Positions 22,601 to 32,549 of a stretch of DNA of 64,000 bases are shown in pieces. The notes under the pieces are model-generated. The model searched no databases and was not told the DNA's origin. It saw nothing but the letters and a program-made list of their open reading frames with translations. Within the stretch, counting starts at the first letter, position 1. Each line of letters opens with the position of its first letter. A program made the translations under genes and the position numbers. The DNA is from Paraphoma chrysanthemicola (lineage: Eukaryota > Ascomycota > Dothideomycetes > Pleosporales > Phaeosphaeriaceae). Location: NCBI GenBank assembly GCA_020744225.1, contig JAGMWG010000008.1, positions 496,001 to 560,000 on the forward strand, in the 5' to 3' direction.

Positions 22601-23735
22601 GAGGCGATATCGACGTCTGGAGAATCGCATCTGCAAGCCTCCAGTTCGAGTTCGAGATGGCCACTCTGAGACATTCTGCCTCGTTGGTGGCAGTAGACAC
22701 GCCGAAACTGAGCATCATGAGGACACCTGGAGTATCATTCTTCTTCGTTCTACAGATGAGAAGGTCAGGAAGTCCAATGCTATCTGGATGGAGTCCACAG
22801 CAAAGGAGGACCTGAAGGAACCGGAGTTGAGCCTCGCATGTTGGCAGCCTCATAGTGGTGTCGAGAAGGCGCTGCAGGGTCGCTTGTGTAAGAGGAATTG
22901 GACCTGCAGCCAGAGCGAGCGTCATCCTATAGTCCTGCTGGCCGATGGCCATGTTCAACGCGCTGGATGAGTCAAAGTTGGGATCCGCGCCATACGCCAC
23001 AAGTAGCGACGCTATCGGCTCGGACATCTGTTGAACTGCTGCTGGCAAGCACGAAGAGATGACTTTGGCTTGTAAGGCCTTCGGTGCCCTCAATAGTGTT
23101 CGGACGTAATTCTGATCGTTCGTCCGCACAGCACTGGCCAGGGCATTGGGGAACTTGTTGAGATCGCCTCCGTGGCGCAATAACTCTTGAATGCATTCTT
23201 GATCGTTTGCAGCAAGGGCTGCTTTCAAGGCTTCATCCAAGGTGGTTTGATCCGCTCCAGCACCAGCAAGTAAGCTAACGCAAGTAGGACGTCGAAGGGC
23301 TGCTGCCTGTTGCAGAACAGTGCTTCTTCGGCGGAGGCCTGCGTTCGATTGGTTGCTTTGCCGTCTCTTCTTCTCGGGTACTTCGATGAAGTTGACGTTG
23401 GCACCCAGACTGATAAAGGCTTGCGTGAGGCCGGGACTCGTTGTGGGACCTCGAAGAACAGCTGAGAGCGCCTGGTCTAATTCCTCTTGCGAGAACTGGG
23501 TGGCGTCCTGTGACTCTTTCTTGTCTTTTGAGCTGCTGAAAATGCGTTTTAAAACATCCTTACGCTCTGGATGTTTCGCTCGTCGTTCCAGCAATATGCT
23601 CCTGGCTTGCAATCGATCCTCTTCGGTTGCAATGACGGCTGTCTCAGTTGGGGCGGGTAGGCAAGGCTGTCGGATGATGTCCTGCGTGACCCCAGCTTTC
23701 TGGATGAGCTCTAGCAATGTGATTCTTCGCTCCAT
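19608..23735 (-). CDS. Large ankyrin-repeat protein with C-terminal coiled coil
   Basis: One exon of 1375 residues. Degenerate and regular ankyrin repeats fill residues ~70-1130; the clearest are GGDLNKFPNALASAVR, APIHLAAQHGRGELARSLLERGADASARDW and LDNGADAKFKARTEKSAVILAL. The last ~200 residues are a highly charged coiled coil rich in Glu, Arg, Lys and Gln. Such proteins serve as interaction scaffolds; no enzymatic domain is visible. A CCTCAG acceptor-like site lies just before the ATG at 23735, so an upstream exon cannot be excluded and the true N-terminus may be longer. It sits between two secreted-protein genes without obvious functional connection. Confidence 0.85.
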   Translation of the reverse strand: MERRITLLELIQKAGVTQDIIRQPCLPAPTETAVIATEEDRLQARSILLERRAKHPERKDVLKRIFSSSKDKKESQDATQFSQEELDQALSAVLRGPTTSPGLTQAFISLGANVNFIEVPEKKRRQSNQSNAGLRRRSTVLQQAAALRRPTCVSLLAGAGADQTTLDEALKAALAANDQECIQELLRHGGDLNKFPNALASAVRTNDQNYVRTLLRAPKALQAKVISSCLPAAVQQMSEPIASLLVAYGADPNFDSSSALNMAIGQQDYRMTLALAAGPIPLTQATLQRLLDTTMRLPTCEAQLRFLQVLLCCGLHPDSIGLPDLLICRTKKNDTPGVLMMLSFGVSTATNEAECLRVAISNSNWRLADAILQTSISPLQASAALVAMPQNAPQFDRLRIIKSLVQKGATGPSLGYWLTRSVEDGDAPLMDFLISAGAPVASSSNSPLVAAIQRKDMRSLQTLLNTQPSPESLASCFPLLRTGYTASERLHTSRMLLQHGARGSEVDQALVDSVADTSSTRDPALITELVRKGANVSYNNGKVLQLAASQVDLSLLRLLCNARPTSTAASAALALAFDSNGDRHARTPEIVNLLIAHGIDETQALQTLQIAIRGGPENLDIVQKLIATNIRLLSPAFEYTTALNDPKRKTPVLEFLLKLGVGQDTLDKALAAETRHAVSNKDTTSTKMLMDKGASVSHNDGEALSVAVASRDSSLTTLLLSGKQQPSPSNVTKAFRAMFDARNHPESARIITDDILLISQQLLSLNVESDAIDTALRFVLSTSQSNHSENLIDLLLRHHANVNAFDGTCFVLAAQKHSTVFEKLMAHEPSFSVIVPALISSKLADEVVVKSIKSCFAHGCSPNALDVSASGRQNTPLLILAMLEYPRCEALIAILLHHGLNPDISVKDVIDPSIGEELSSPLLWALNQEQKRISDSVITALLGSGCSVNRASSATETAPIHLAAQHGRGELARSLLERGADASARDWSNRSALFYASSVSSISTVQALAPRALKNDGSLHEAARCLQLDVAIVLIQHGHQANFPSRLHQGRHALSELCLNADVKASSQRSIVRQLITLFLDNGADAKFKARTEKSAVILALDNAYSALEITDALLETRVWEEINDERHMFRDQNGLWYSPLNYVELIPSPSRAAHKQDLIDLLRDKGCEPRFYSETAIQPPGATGIPKSVARLVDRQKEHELALKHEQERHEHVRTLEETTHRDHLRRKKDQQDAALASAARAAAAQDQLDQQTHESTIRRVRDAERMKRSEKVAWHNLIMEQEHDAASRRQALKDRETAAAVIAEGRLIEQRKGELDHRATVERRMLKDKEDVYERNVKRQTELMKRADESALVHARARQERPAIEGAQWGSVD

Positions 23736-25260
23736 AATGCCGCCTGAGGAAATGTGAGATCATGTCCTTAGAGATCCAGAGCTCCCCAGAATATTATGAA
23801 AATCCGGGGCGAGGCGCAACGCGTGGAGCTGGAAGGCGGAGTGAAGGGACGCTAACCCCGAACCATCTGGACGAAGAATGGTGGGCCCACGTCACTCTCC
23901 GTCTGGCCGTTCGGAAGGCGGGAAAAGCGACCCTCCGTGGCTTCAACGTCAACGGCGCCGCTGCGAGCAGAAGCTATTTGACACCAAATTAGGGACCAAA
24001 GCTCGCGGTGTGCAATTTGTGGATTCAAGAGTTGCATCATCGCCACCTGCCTCTTGTTGCGTAGGCGGACTCAGCTGAATGCCGGCTTCCGCTACACGTA
24101 CCATCTCCATCGCTCCGCTAGAAAAAGTCTGGGGATGCGGGTCGCGACTCGGTCTTCTGGACTCCAACACTAATGCAGGCTATTTTCTTACGGCTGGGAT
24201 TCTGTTACGTTGACGTTTGAAGGCCCAGGCGAAGGATGTGCGGACGCGCAGCAAGGCCTGTCTTCCAGCTTATCCAACATAGCATCGAGGCAAAAGTCCC
24301 TTCACATTACCTCGCCGCAATGCCTTAGGCGCACGCTGGCGGCACCTGCGATTGTTTCATCAAGCTTACACGAGGTGTGGCTTTCTGAGGTGTTCCCTCT
24401 TGTCGCGTTTCATTGCACGCGTCAAGTTCTGCAGGTACCGTTTCAACTCTATACCCTGTAGGCTATCCACATCTGGATAGACAGCTGGAAGAACAACTTG
24501 CTTTCGCATAATGTGTCTTCCAGCTCTCGAATTTACTAGCATTCTTCCAATTGGCTTCGCGCTGGTACTGCGTCTGTATTCTTGCGGATTCATGTGTTCG
24601 CCGCGACACTGTGAATAGGCCTGGGACATGGATGCACGTTCGTGATCCAACATCGCGAAGCGAAGAGTGCACGGCTGGTGATCCTGAGCCAGCATCAAAA
24701 GTTTTGTGGGTCAATTGTCACCGTGCAGTCCCTGTGAACGGCCCTTTAGCTCGTCGCACCAACGATGTTTCTCTCCAGAGGGCTGGAAAGAAGTTTCAAC
24801 GCAAAGTCAACAATCTACACTAAACCCTTGCGCAAGACTTCAAACGCTCCTTCGCACGCGGGATCCAGGCCCGTCGGTTGGCTTTTACTGCGACCTCTGC
24901 CTAAAACATCTCTGGCGAAACAGTACCACCATGCGCGACCACAACTCATTGCGTTTGAGAAGTGCATCCTCAGATGAACCCATGGCCCATGGGTGGCTGC
25001 AGGTGCAATCTATTTCCGTGCAGCTGGAAACTGCTTGTAAGCCTCGACCGTGAACCAGTATATATGGCTCTGTTATTCCTCATCAAAGTTCAACTCCAGC
25101 GCACTTTCATCTCTTGGCTATTGGCTTCAGGTTTAGGTCTTCTTTCCTTCACTTTCGTTTCTTGAGCTCTGGCAGCTCTTCGTTCGTTTGCTACATATTA
25201 TTCGTTCTATTACTCCCATAATACTCCTCCAACCTATCACCCCCAATAAACAACACCAAC
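23736..25260. other. Intergenic region between the ankyrin and DUF3455 genes
   Basis: About 1.5 kb between divergent genes, so it carries both promoters. Short open frames on both strands (up to 115 codons) lack domains. A TATATAT element lies at 25059-25065 on the DUF3455 side. No repeat or RNA gene was seen. Confidence 0.45.
25059..25065 (+). promoter_or_regulatory. TATA-like box of the DUF3455 gene
   Basis: TATATAT about 200 bases upstream of the ATG at 25261, followed by a CT-rich leader with ACCAAC directly before the start codon. Assigned from sequence and position only. Confidence 0.4.
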
Positions 25261-26153
25261 ATGTATACATCCATCATCCTCACAGCAGCCGCGCTGCTCC
25301 CCACAGCCTTCGCAGCCCCGTCTCGCCTGCCAACACACTTCTTCAAGCGTTGCGCAAACGAGACCTCCATCAACAGCACCACGCCCGACACTGCACCAGT
25401 AGTTCCCTCATGTGACCTCTCAGGCCTATCCCAACCTACCAGCACCCTGGCACCACCTGGCGCGGATCTCCAACTCGTCCTCGTTGCCCTCGGCCAAGGT
25501 ACACAAAACTACACCTGCGGCGCCAACCTGACCGCCGCGCCCACAGCCATCGGTGCGGTCGCACAGCTCTTCGACGCATCCTGTGCTCTTACAAACGACC
25601 CCACAGCCAGCACCAAAGCCCTGGGCTCAATTGAAGAATCAGCCAAATCCATCGGCGCACATTTCTTCGTCGACAACACAACACCCGACTTTGACATCGC
25701 CGGCCTAGGCAACACCCAAGCCAAGAAAGTCGAGGACTGCAACGCCCCTTCCCCAACCGCCGATGTCAAATGGCTACGTCTTGAAGCCCAAGCACAAGGT
25801 TCAACAAGCCAGGTCAAGCAGATCTACCGCTTGAACACCGTCGGTGGACTCGCGCCGGGCAATTGCGAGGGCAAAGCCGCGGGCGATGTAGTCACTGTCG
25901 AGTATGAAGCGCAGTATTGGATTTATGCGTGAGTTTGCACCGTACTGCAGTTGTACTGCACATTTTCTTCATAAGCAAGGACAAGGCGGCTAATGTATGC
26001 ATTAGTGTGCCTGAGTCGAAGAGTCAAAAGACCGAGGCGATGCCGAATCCGCCCGTGGAGGCGTTTGTCAATGCGTCATCGAGGGAAGGTCCGTTTGGTG
26101 CCGTGTTCTGGATGGTGTTAGTTTCTTCTTATTTGTATATGTATGGCTTCTGA
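25261..26153 (+). CDS. Secreted DUF3455 protein, possibly GPI-anchored
   Basis: Two exons, 25261-25928 and 26006-26153, join in phase into 271 residues. A signal peptide (~1-19, ending TAFAAP) is followed by a Cys- and Asn-glycosylation-rich segment, then a DUF3455-like domain: PPGADLQLVLVALGQGTQNY, AIGAVAQLFDASC, KWLRLEAQAQGS, QIYRLNTVGGLAPGNCEGKA and VVTVEYEAQYWIYA. The second exon ends in a hydrophobic segment (VFWMVLVSSYLYMYGF) after NASSREGPFG, the layout of a GPI-attachment signal or a single membrane anchor. The intron at 25929-26005 has a TAATG branch-like site. The molecular function of DUF3455 is not established; cell-surface location is an inference. Confidence 0.85.
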
Positions 26154-26632
26154 GATGTAGTGTGGGAAGATGAAGTAAGGACGTGAGTTTCCAAAGGGGA
26201 GTAAGAGATGGGTGGATGGCGGTGTTTTCTTTTTTCTTTTCTTGATATCCTATTTTCTTATTTCGGTTTATTTGTATCAGTACGATATTTCATGGGTATG
26301 CGGTGGGACTACAAGGGTCAGAAGAGACGATGTACGACTATGAGTTAAATGTATGGCTAGGCGAACGTGTCTCCGGGACAAATCAAAAACTTCATGACCA
26401 ATACTACACTTGCAACGATATATCCCTTGACTCACTGATATAAGAGACTGAGTTGGCAACATGTGATTCATGGCATGCTCTCAACTTCGAAGACCACGAG
26501 GATGCTCAATGTCAATGATCTCGCTGCTTTCCACAGGTATCACGCAGACCTAAATCAAACAATGGTATCGATATCGTTCATTAAATTTCACTACTTTCAC
26601 TTCCTCACAGCTCTCCTATTCGAATGGGTATA
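26154..26632. other. Convergent intergenic region
   Basis: About 480 bases between the 3' ends of the DUF3455 and bromodomain genes. It contains T-rich runs near 26225-26275 that may serve in 3' end formation. No gene is supported. Confidence 0.45.
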
Positions 26633-29209
26633 CTACACCTTCCTCCTCTTCCCTAGCGGGACTTCATCCTCCTCAATCGTCGGCGTATCCTCTACTTCCG
26701 TCCTGCCGCTCGACCTCTCTACATTCCGCCAACTGCTCACACTTCGTTGCACCGTTTCGAACATTTCCCTCGCGTCTTCGACCACGCCATCTTCGCCAGG
26801 ATTGAACATGACGGCGTTGACAAACATGCGCATGAGCTCCTTTTCCAACTGTGCGGCGTTGACAATGGTTTTAGGTGGCATGTTATCAGACGTGACGGGT
26901 AGCTCAACAACGCCTCCGCCGCCACCGGGACTACCAATGGGCGTATCGGACGCTGCCGCTGCGACTTGCTTTGCGCCGATGCCGATCGCTTTCTGGATTG
27001 ATTTGAGGTCGGTGGGGCGCTTGATGATGTCGTAGTAGCCTTCTGCGTCCTTGGCGCGCACAGCCGAAGAAAAGGTTGATGCGTGTTTGTGAGACTGGAT
27101 GTCGTTCATCATGGGAGCACAAGTGCGAGCAAAGTAGCGTGGTGCGGTGATGGTGCGCAGTGGTCCAGGCGTACTGGATTGATCCTCGTGCTCGTCAAGG
27201 GATGCATCCCGTGCAGTGCGCTTGCGCCTTGATGCTGCGCCGCGCCTGCGCGTGGTCATCTGCGATGGGGTGTCGACAGCTTCTTCGTCAATGACATCAA
27301 CAGAGTTTCCACGCTCGGACTTTATCCGATTGCCTGCCTGAGACTCATTATCGGCAGCGACTGTCTCTGTATGCGAGAGGATAGATTGGCTCCGACTGCG
27401 GTCCCGTACAGAGCCACCCGCTCGGGAAGATGCGAGACTGCCCGGTCTGTTGCGTTTTGGTGGTACTCTCCGCCGTGACCGACCCGAGCGCGTTTCCGGC
27501 TCCACCGCTGAATCTTCCAGTTGAGGTTCAGTCGGGGTCGCTGCTTCTGCTGCAAGCTCATCATTTGGGACCGCATCGGGTTCTTTTTCCTTTTCTTTGC
27601 CCTTTCCGCGTTTTCTCTGTGACCTCGATTTTGCTGGACTCGGTTTCGGCGTCGTGATGGGTTCAAAATCATCAATGGGCTCTGGTATAGGACGAGGACT
27701 GGCAGCAGGTGTTCCAGTGAAGCTGGCCGACTTCTTCCAGAGGCTCCTTGCCGAGAGCGGAGTTCCCATGGCGCTTTGAGGGGAGCGGTTGTTTACCGGT
27801 GTCGAGAATGAGTGCCTGGCCTGGGTGACCAATGGGTGCATAACCGGCCTGCCAGGCCTAGGCGTCTGTACGTTCGATCGTCCAGATTGCGGTTGCTGTC
27901 GACTGCCTCCGGGTGTAGACACTTGCGCATAATGGGGTGATGCTGTTGGTTGAGGATGCATCCGTGTTGGATCCTGGGGAGCGACTTGGAATGGTGGAAG
28001 CATGAATCCAGCTTGAGGAGGCGGCTGAGCATATTGAGAGGAGTGGACGGGATGTGGCTGTTGTGTGGGGTGCGGATATTGCTGTCGTTGTTGATGTTGA
28101 GCCTGCGTGCCGGGAGAGTGCGGTCCTGGGGGCTGATGCGGGAACCCTTGGTGGCTAGGAGAGTATTGCTGAGCGGCGCCAGGGGGCGGTCCGTATTGTG
28201 GTAGATTGTTGCTGGCATATGGTGGCACTGGTTGGGCTTGGAGAGGTGATCCATGAGGCCCAGCAGGAGCCGGCGGGAAGTTCTGGTGCGGGCCAGATTG
28301 AGGTGGAAGGCCGTGTGGAGGAGGCTGCTGTCCAGGTGGAAAGGGCGTGTTCGGGTACGGTGCCCCGTTGTAGGGAGAGCTCGGCGGCTGCTGGAATCGG
28401 GGCGGCGGTGGTGCGAGCGGCTGTGCTGTTGTTGGTTGTGGAGAGGCCGATGGCGCGAGTGACTGCGGTGTACTCGTCCGTCGCTGGTCTATGGCGGCAT
28501 TCTTCTTTTGCGGAGATGTGCTACTGGGCCCTTTCTGCGCTGCCACGGCCTTCGGGGGCTCCAGCAACGGCTGCGGGGTTGCGTCTGGTGTCGTGGTACC
28601 ATGCTGCACAGCACGCACGCCATTCTGGCCCGGCTGTGGACTCGCGCTTGGTTGCAGAGGCTTCTGGGCCAGGTGCGGCGACTTGCGCGGCAGTGTCGGG
28701 CTTCGTGTCGTGGGCGTCTTGCCGTTTGCTCGCTCGCGCAGCTGCTCGTCCCACTCTCCGCGCTCGATGCTCTTCACTTCGCGCTGCAGCTTCTCGTAGC
28801 GGTCCTCGTCGGCGCGGATCTGCTCGACGACCTCATTGCGGTACGAGGCGTAGAGCTTGTTGACGAGCTTCGGAATGAGGTGCTGGTGCTGCAGCGACTC
28901 CTGGACCGACGGCAGCGCCGGGCTCGCCTTCTTGCGCTTGCGGGGGTTCGCGCCGTCGCCGTTGGACTCGCCATCGTGGTCGGCCTGCTCGTGCTCGAGC
29001 TCGCGGCGCAGGCGCTCGAGATAGAAGTTGCGCAGGGCATCCGGGCTCAGACGGCCGCTCTGGAAGTACTTGTGGCCGGTGATGTCGGGGTTCTTCTTCA
29101 GCAGGTCCGAAATGCGTCCGAAGACGCTGGTGCCGACGCCATAGGCATGCAGGCACTGGAACAGCAGCAGCGACTCGAGGGTGGTGTAGGCAGAGCCGCT
29201 GTTATTCAT
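26633..29209 (-). CDS. Bromodomain protein, Bdc1/BRD8-like NuA4 subunit
   Basis: A single exon of 858 residues. The N-terminal ~160 residues are helical (TTLESLLLFQCLHAYG, LRNFYLERLRRELEHEQ, IPKLVNKLYASYRNEVVEQI), as in fission yeast Bdc1 and human BRD8. A long Pro/Gln-rich low-complexity middle (~190-560) follows, then Lys/Arg-rich segments and a C-terminal bromodomain (~689-830) with YYDIIKRPTDL and the acetyl-lysine-binding Asn in VMFNP (~803). The family is a stable subunit of NuA4/TIP60 histone acetyltransferase complexes. The bromodomain carries a Gly-rich insertion (GSPGGGGGVVE, ~759-769) between its first and later helices. Family membership is judged from layout and motifs. Confidence 0.85.
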   Translation of the reverse strand: MNNSGSAYTTLESLLLFQCLHAYGVGTSVFGRISDLLKKNPDITGHKYFQSGRLSPDALRNFYLERLRRELEHEQADHDGESNGDGANPRKRKKASPALPSVQESLQHQHLIPKLVNKLYASYRNEVVEQIRADEDRYEKLQREVKSIERGEWDEQLRERANGKTPTTRSPTLPRKSPHLAQKPLQPSASPQPGQNGVRAVQHGTTTPDATPQPLLEPPKAVAAQKGPSSTSPQKKNAAIDQRRTSTPQSLAPSASPQPTTAQPLAPPPPRFQQPPSSPYNGAPYPNTPFPPGQQPPPHGLPPQSGPHQNFPPAPAGPHGSPLQAQPVPPYASNNLPQYGPPPGAAQQYSPSHQGFPHQPPGPHSPGTQAQHQQRQQYPHPTQQPHPVHSSQYAQPPPQAGFMLPPFQVAPQDPTRMHPQPTASPHYAQVSTPGGSRQQPQSGRSNVQTPRPGRPVMHPLVTQARHSFSTPVNNRSPQSAMGTPLSARSLWKKSASFTGTPAASPRPIPEPIDDFEPITTPKPSPAKSRSQRKRGKGKEKEKEPDAVPNDELAAEAATPTEPQLEDSAVEPETRSGRSRRRVPPKRNRPGSLASSRAGGSVRDRSRSQSILSHTETVAADNESQAGNRIKSERGNSVDVIDEEAVDTPSQMTTRRRGAASRRKRTARDASLDEHEDQSSTPGPLRTITAPRYFARTCAPMMNDIQSHKHASTFSSAVRAKDAEGYYDIIKRPTDLKSIQKAIGIGAKQVAAAASDTPIGSPGGGGGVVELPVTSDNMPPKTIVNAAQLEKELMRMFVNAVMFNPGEDGVVEDAREMFETVQRSVSSWRNVERSSGRTEVEDTPTIEEDEVPLGKRRKV

Positions 29210-29958
29210 CCCCCGGAACCAGTGGGCGCGCGGGCGAGGCGACAGGGGCGGGAGGGGAGCCAGCGCGACAGCTGACGGGCTTCAAGAGGGGCGGACGGGC
29301 ATCGCACGGGGAAGCGGTGATGGGCGCGTTGGCGGGGTGGGTGGTGGGCGATGGACTCGGGCGCGGCGGTGGTGAAAAGATCGTGGATGGAGTCGCTGCA
29401 GGCCCTCCGTCAATGGATGGATCAGTTGCAGGGCCGCCGCTGATAGGCCGAGGCAGCCGACGCGTCCAGGTGTGCACGCGAGCGCGCGGGGTGCTAGCCA
29501 GCTTAAATCCTGGTGGGTGCACTCCGTACTAGACGAGACGGGCCGCGCTGCTGTGTGTCTCTTGTTCTCGCCGGGTGCTTCAATTTCTTCAGGCTGCGTT
29601 GTATGGCTGCATGCACGGCGGACGGTAGGCGCGCGGTGAGAGGCTCGCAGCCGCACTCCGCTAGATCGACGCCCAACCCTGAACGAGGCATGGAGTGCTC
29701 CCCTTTCTCGCCGGGCGGCCAAGTGAAATTACGACCCTCAGATCTTAATCATCAAGGACGGCCGTATCATGCCCCCTTCGCTCTGCTTTCCCAGCTGCGC
29801 CCTCTGAAACATCTCTGATCTGGCTGTCTGCTTGCGGTCTTATATCATCTCACCCCCATAGTCCTTCCATCCCCCGCAGCCACCAGCCGCACCCGCATAC
29901 TATCCAGCACGTACCATTCTTCCGCCTCACTTCGCGCTGCACCTACCGTACCGTCGCC
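29210..29958. other. Divergent promoter region of the bromodomain and coiled-coil genes
   Basis: About 750 bases between divergent start codons, GC-rich on the bromodomain side and CT-rich before the ATG at 29959. Open frames on both strands here are short and repetitive in composition. No gene is supported. Confidence 0.45.
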
Positions 29959-30531
29959 ATGGAGAACCCTGAAAACGAATGGCAGCAGGGTTGGAAGCCA
30001 AACAACCGCCCTCAATCGTATGCTCTCCCGGCGCTAGTGTAGTTCCCGTCCTCTGACCGCAGCATGCAGCACCGTAGCGCGCAACTTCATGACGGAGCTC
30101 GACAGTCTGTTCAAGCTCGACGGCGACCTCGATGATCTCGATAAGAATGTCCACCAGAAGTGCGTCCACTAACTCATCACCCGTATCAGAACCGCATCCT
30201 GACTCCCCATAGGAAGCAAGCCGTCTCGACACAGACCCAGGAGCTCGAGGCCCTGGAACGGAGACTGCGCGAAGCTGAGGACCGACTGAAGGAAGCAAAG
30301 ACCAGCTCCCCGCCGCGTCGAAAGGACAGCAGCCGCCGGAGCCCCCTCGAGGGAGTCTTCCCCGCGCAAGACAAAGCCCGCGTCAACGGGCCCGCCAGCC
30401 CACTGGCGCAGCGGAACGCCCAAGCAGTGGGGAACGCAGCAGGTGCGCGCTCAGGCACTCCTTCATCTCACACCAGCGCTGACTATGTTCTGGTAGAGAG
30501 ACCAAACTCGTCCCAGCGCGTTGAGGCCTAG
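29959..30531 (+). CDS. Short coiled-coil protein of unknown function
   Basis: Three exons, 29959-30017, 30070-30159 and 30213-30531, join in phase into 155 residues. After MENPENEWQQGWKP comes a helical segment (TVARNFMTELDSLFKLDGDL, DDLDKNVHQKKQ) and a coiled coil (QTQELEALERRLREAEDRLK), then a Ser/Pro/Arg-rich disordered C-terminus ending ERPNSSQRVEA. Introns are 30018-30069 (using the second of two nearby AG sites) and 30160-30212. The size and N-terminal helix pair recall small subunits of BLOC-1-like or tethering complexes, but this is only an impression; I do not recognise the family. Confidence 0.7.
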
Positions 30532-31329
30532 TCATATCCCATCATCTACAACACGATACCACGAAGTCGGCCAACACGCATTGGCGTCCCGCATTGCATA
30601 TTGAAAGGGACGGTTGGACCGTATACATATTTTAATCGACGAGTCTTGATACCATCAGTTCTTGGGCGGCGTTTTGCATTCGACGGTTGCATTAATCGGG
30701 GAAAGGCCCAGGATTCACACATTTCAGTCTAGACATAGCAATGCATCCATGAAAAATAGCCATGTTGCGCTTGTGTTGCTGTCGACGAGCCTGAATTCTC
30801 GGACTGACCCTATCTTGGAGGCGTCCGGGGTTAAGACCGACCTAGCACCGACGGGCGCACGTGACGGGCGGAACTCCACGTTCGTAACTTCCCAGGATCG
30901 CGCTTCCTGCTGCTTTTGGACATCCATTGTAATCCCGCCGTGCGCAACGGAGAGTGTTTAGGCCGCAGGTATCGTGTCGCAGCAGGCTCATCAACGCCTG
31001 CACGCATACGACGCACGGCCTAGGCGTTGCTCCATCGCCGTCACCGACGCCGATGAGTTGTACGCCATGTGCGCTCCGCCCTCCATGGCTTTCATGGATA
31101 TAGGACGAATTCAGGACCGCAGTGAGTTCTTGCAAGGTATCGTGAAGATATACAAATAGTATAAGTACTGTTGGTGATGTACCAGTCCATCTTCTCATCA
31201 GCAGCAGACTTCAGATCACTAATTAGCATACCATCAAGCCATTTTGCAAACATCTAGCACATCTCATTGCACCGGTACTTAAACTCGATCATATCACACA
31301 TCTCTTCGTCGCCTCCCTCAGTAGCAAAT
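30532..31329. other. Intergenic region with the SDR promoter
   Basis: About 800 bases with no supported gene. TATA-like elements TATACAAATA (31149) and TATAAG (31160-31165) lie ~165-180 bases upstream of the dehydrogenase start at 31330. Small open frames are unsupported. Confidence 0.45.
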
Positions 31330-32325
31330 ATGTCCCGTTACGCCGAAGCCCACGCCAACCCCCAAGGCCCTGGCGACGCTCGCCCAACAGCCCTCCAAAT
31401 CATCAAAGACAATGACCTCCTTGACAAGCTTCATGGCAAGGTCGTCCTCATCACGGGAACCTCATCTGGCATTGGCATCGAGACGGCCCGCGCCCTCAAA
31501 GCAGCCGGCATGCACGTCTTCGGTGCCGTTCGCAATATCCAAAAAGCCCAGCAAGCACTCAAAGACGACCTGGAGCCCGGCAAGCTCGAATTACTAGAAC
31601 TCGACATGAACTCTCTCACCAGCGTTCGAGCATGCGCCCAGCAATTCCTAGCAAAGAGCTCGGAACTGAACATCCTCATCACCAACGCAGGCATCATGAT
31701 GGTCCCCGAAGCCCGCACAGCCGACGGTTTCGAATCCCAATTCGGCACAAACCACCTCGCGCACTTCCTCCTCTTCCAGCTCCTCAAGCCCACGCTCCTC
31801 GCCTCCGCAACTCCAGGATTTGCCTCCCGCGTCATCGCGCTGAGTTCCGTCGGCCACCGCGGCGGCGAGATGGACTTTGACAATCTGAACTGGACCGGCA
31901 CGTACGACCCTGTAGCTGCGTACGCGCAATCCAAACTTGCGAATGTGTACATGGCCAATGAAATCGAGCGCCGCTACGGTGCACGCAATTTACATGCTTG
32001 GAGCGTCATGCCAGGTGGGATATGGACGGGCTTGCAAGCCTCTTTGCCGCGGGAGGTAGTTGAGCAGTGGAAAGGCAACGATGCGTTTCAAAAGGCGTTC
32101 AAGAGCGCCGAACAAGGTGCCGCAACGAGCGTGTGGGCGGCGGTCGCGAAGGAGTTGGAGGGTAAAGGGGGGAAGTATCTTGAGGATTGTGCGGTTGCTG
32201 GGCCGGCGGCTGAGGATGGGAATCTGGGATTGCCTGGGTATGCCAGTTGGGCGTATGATGAAGAGAAGGAAGGGAGGTTGTGGGAGGTGAGTTGTGAGAT
32301 GGTTGGGGTAGATAAAGAGGATTAG
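31330..32325 (+). CDS. Short-chain dehydrogenase/reductase (retinol dehydrogenase/WWOX-like)
   Basis: A single exon of 331 residues. The NAD(P)-binding TGTSSGIG is at 42-49, the ITNAG strand near 117-121, a catalytic Ser in VIALSSVGHRGG and the YxxxK pair in YAQSK (Tyr198, Lys202). This is the classical-to-extended SDR pattern seen in fungal homologues of retinol dehydrogenases and WWOX; the substrate cannot be predicted. An in-frame ATG at 31267 would add 21 residues that look like leader sequence, so the ATG at 31330 (context AAATATG) is preferred. It stands alone between unrelated genes. Confidence 0.9.
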   Translation: MSRYAEAHANPQGPGDARPTALQIIKDNDLLDKLHGKVVLITGTSSGIGIETARALKAAGMHVFGAVRNIQKAQQALKDDLEPGKLELLELDMNSLTSVRACAQQFLAKSSELNILITNAGIMMVPEARTADGFESQFGTNHLAHFLLFQLLKPTLLASATPGFASRVIALSSVGHRGGEMDFDNLNWTGTYDPVAAYAQSKLANVYMANEIERRYGARNLHAWSVMPGGIWTGLQASLPREVVEQWKGNDAFQKAFKSAEQGAATSVWAAVAKELEGKGGKYLEDCAVAGPAAEDGNLGLPGYASWAYDEEKEGRLWEVSCEMVGVDKED

Positions 32326-32549
32326 GGGAACTATAGGGGTGTTGGGGTAATTGTTCTTGTTGATAGACGTTTAATATCTAATTTATGCTTTGGACGGTTT
32401 TGATTAGCTATGGAAATCTCATAACCATGTGACCAAGTACTCAATACTATGCGTGAATTCCTGAGAAGCCATGCACTACTAGTCCATGCACGCGAGTCGG
32501 TCGAATTGAGTGTCAAAGATGCGATTCGTCATGCAGCGACATGCCCATT

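Noticed and set aside
28508..29275. 255-codon plus-strand frame opposite the bromodomain gene
   Set aside because: Antisense to a clear family protein; Leu/Arg/Gln-rich composition is typical of GC-rich antisense frames.
31431..31958. 175-codon minus-strand frame inside the dehydrogenase gene
   Set aside because: Antisense shadow of the SDR.
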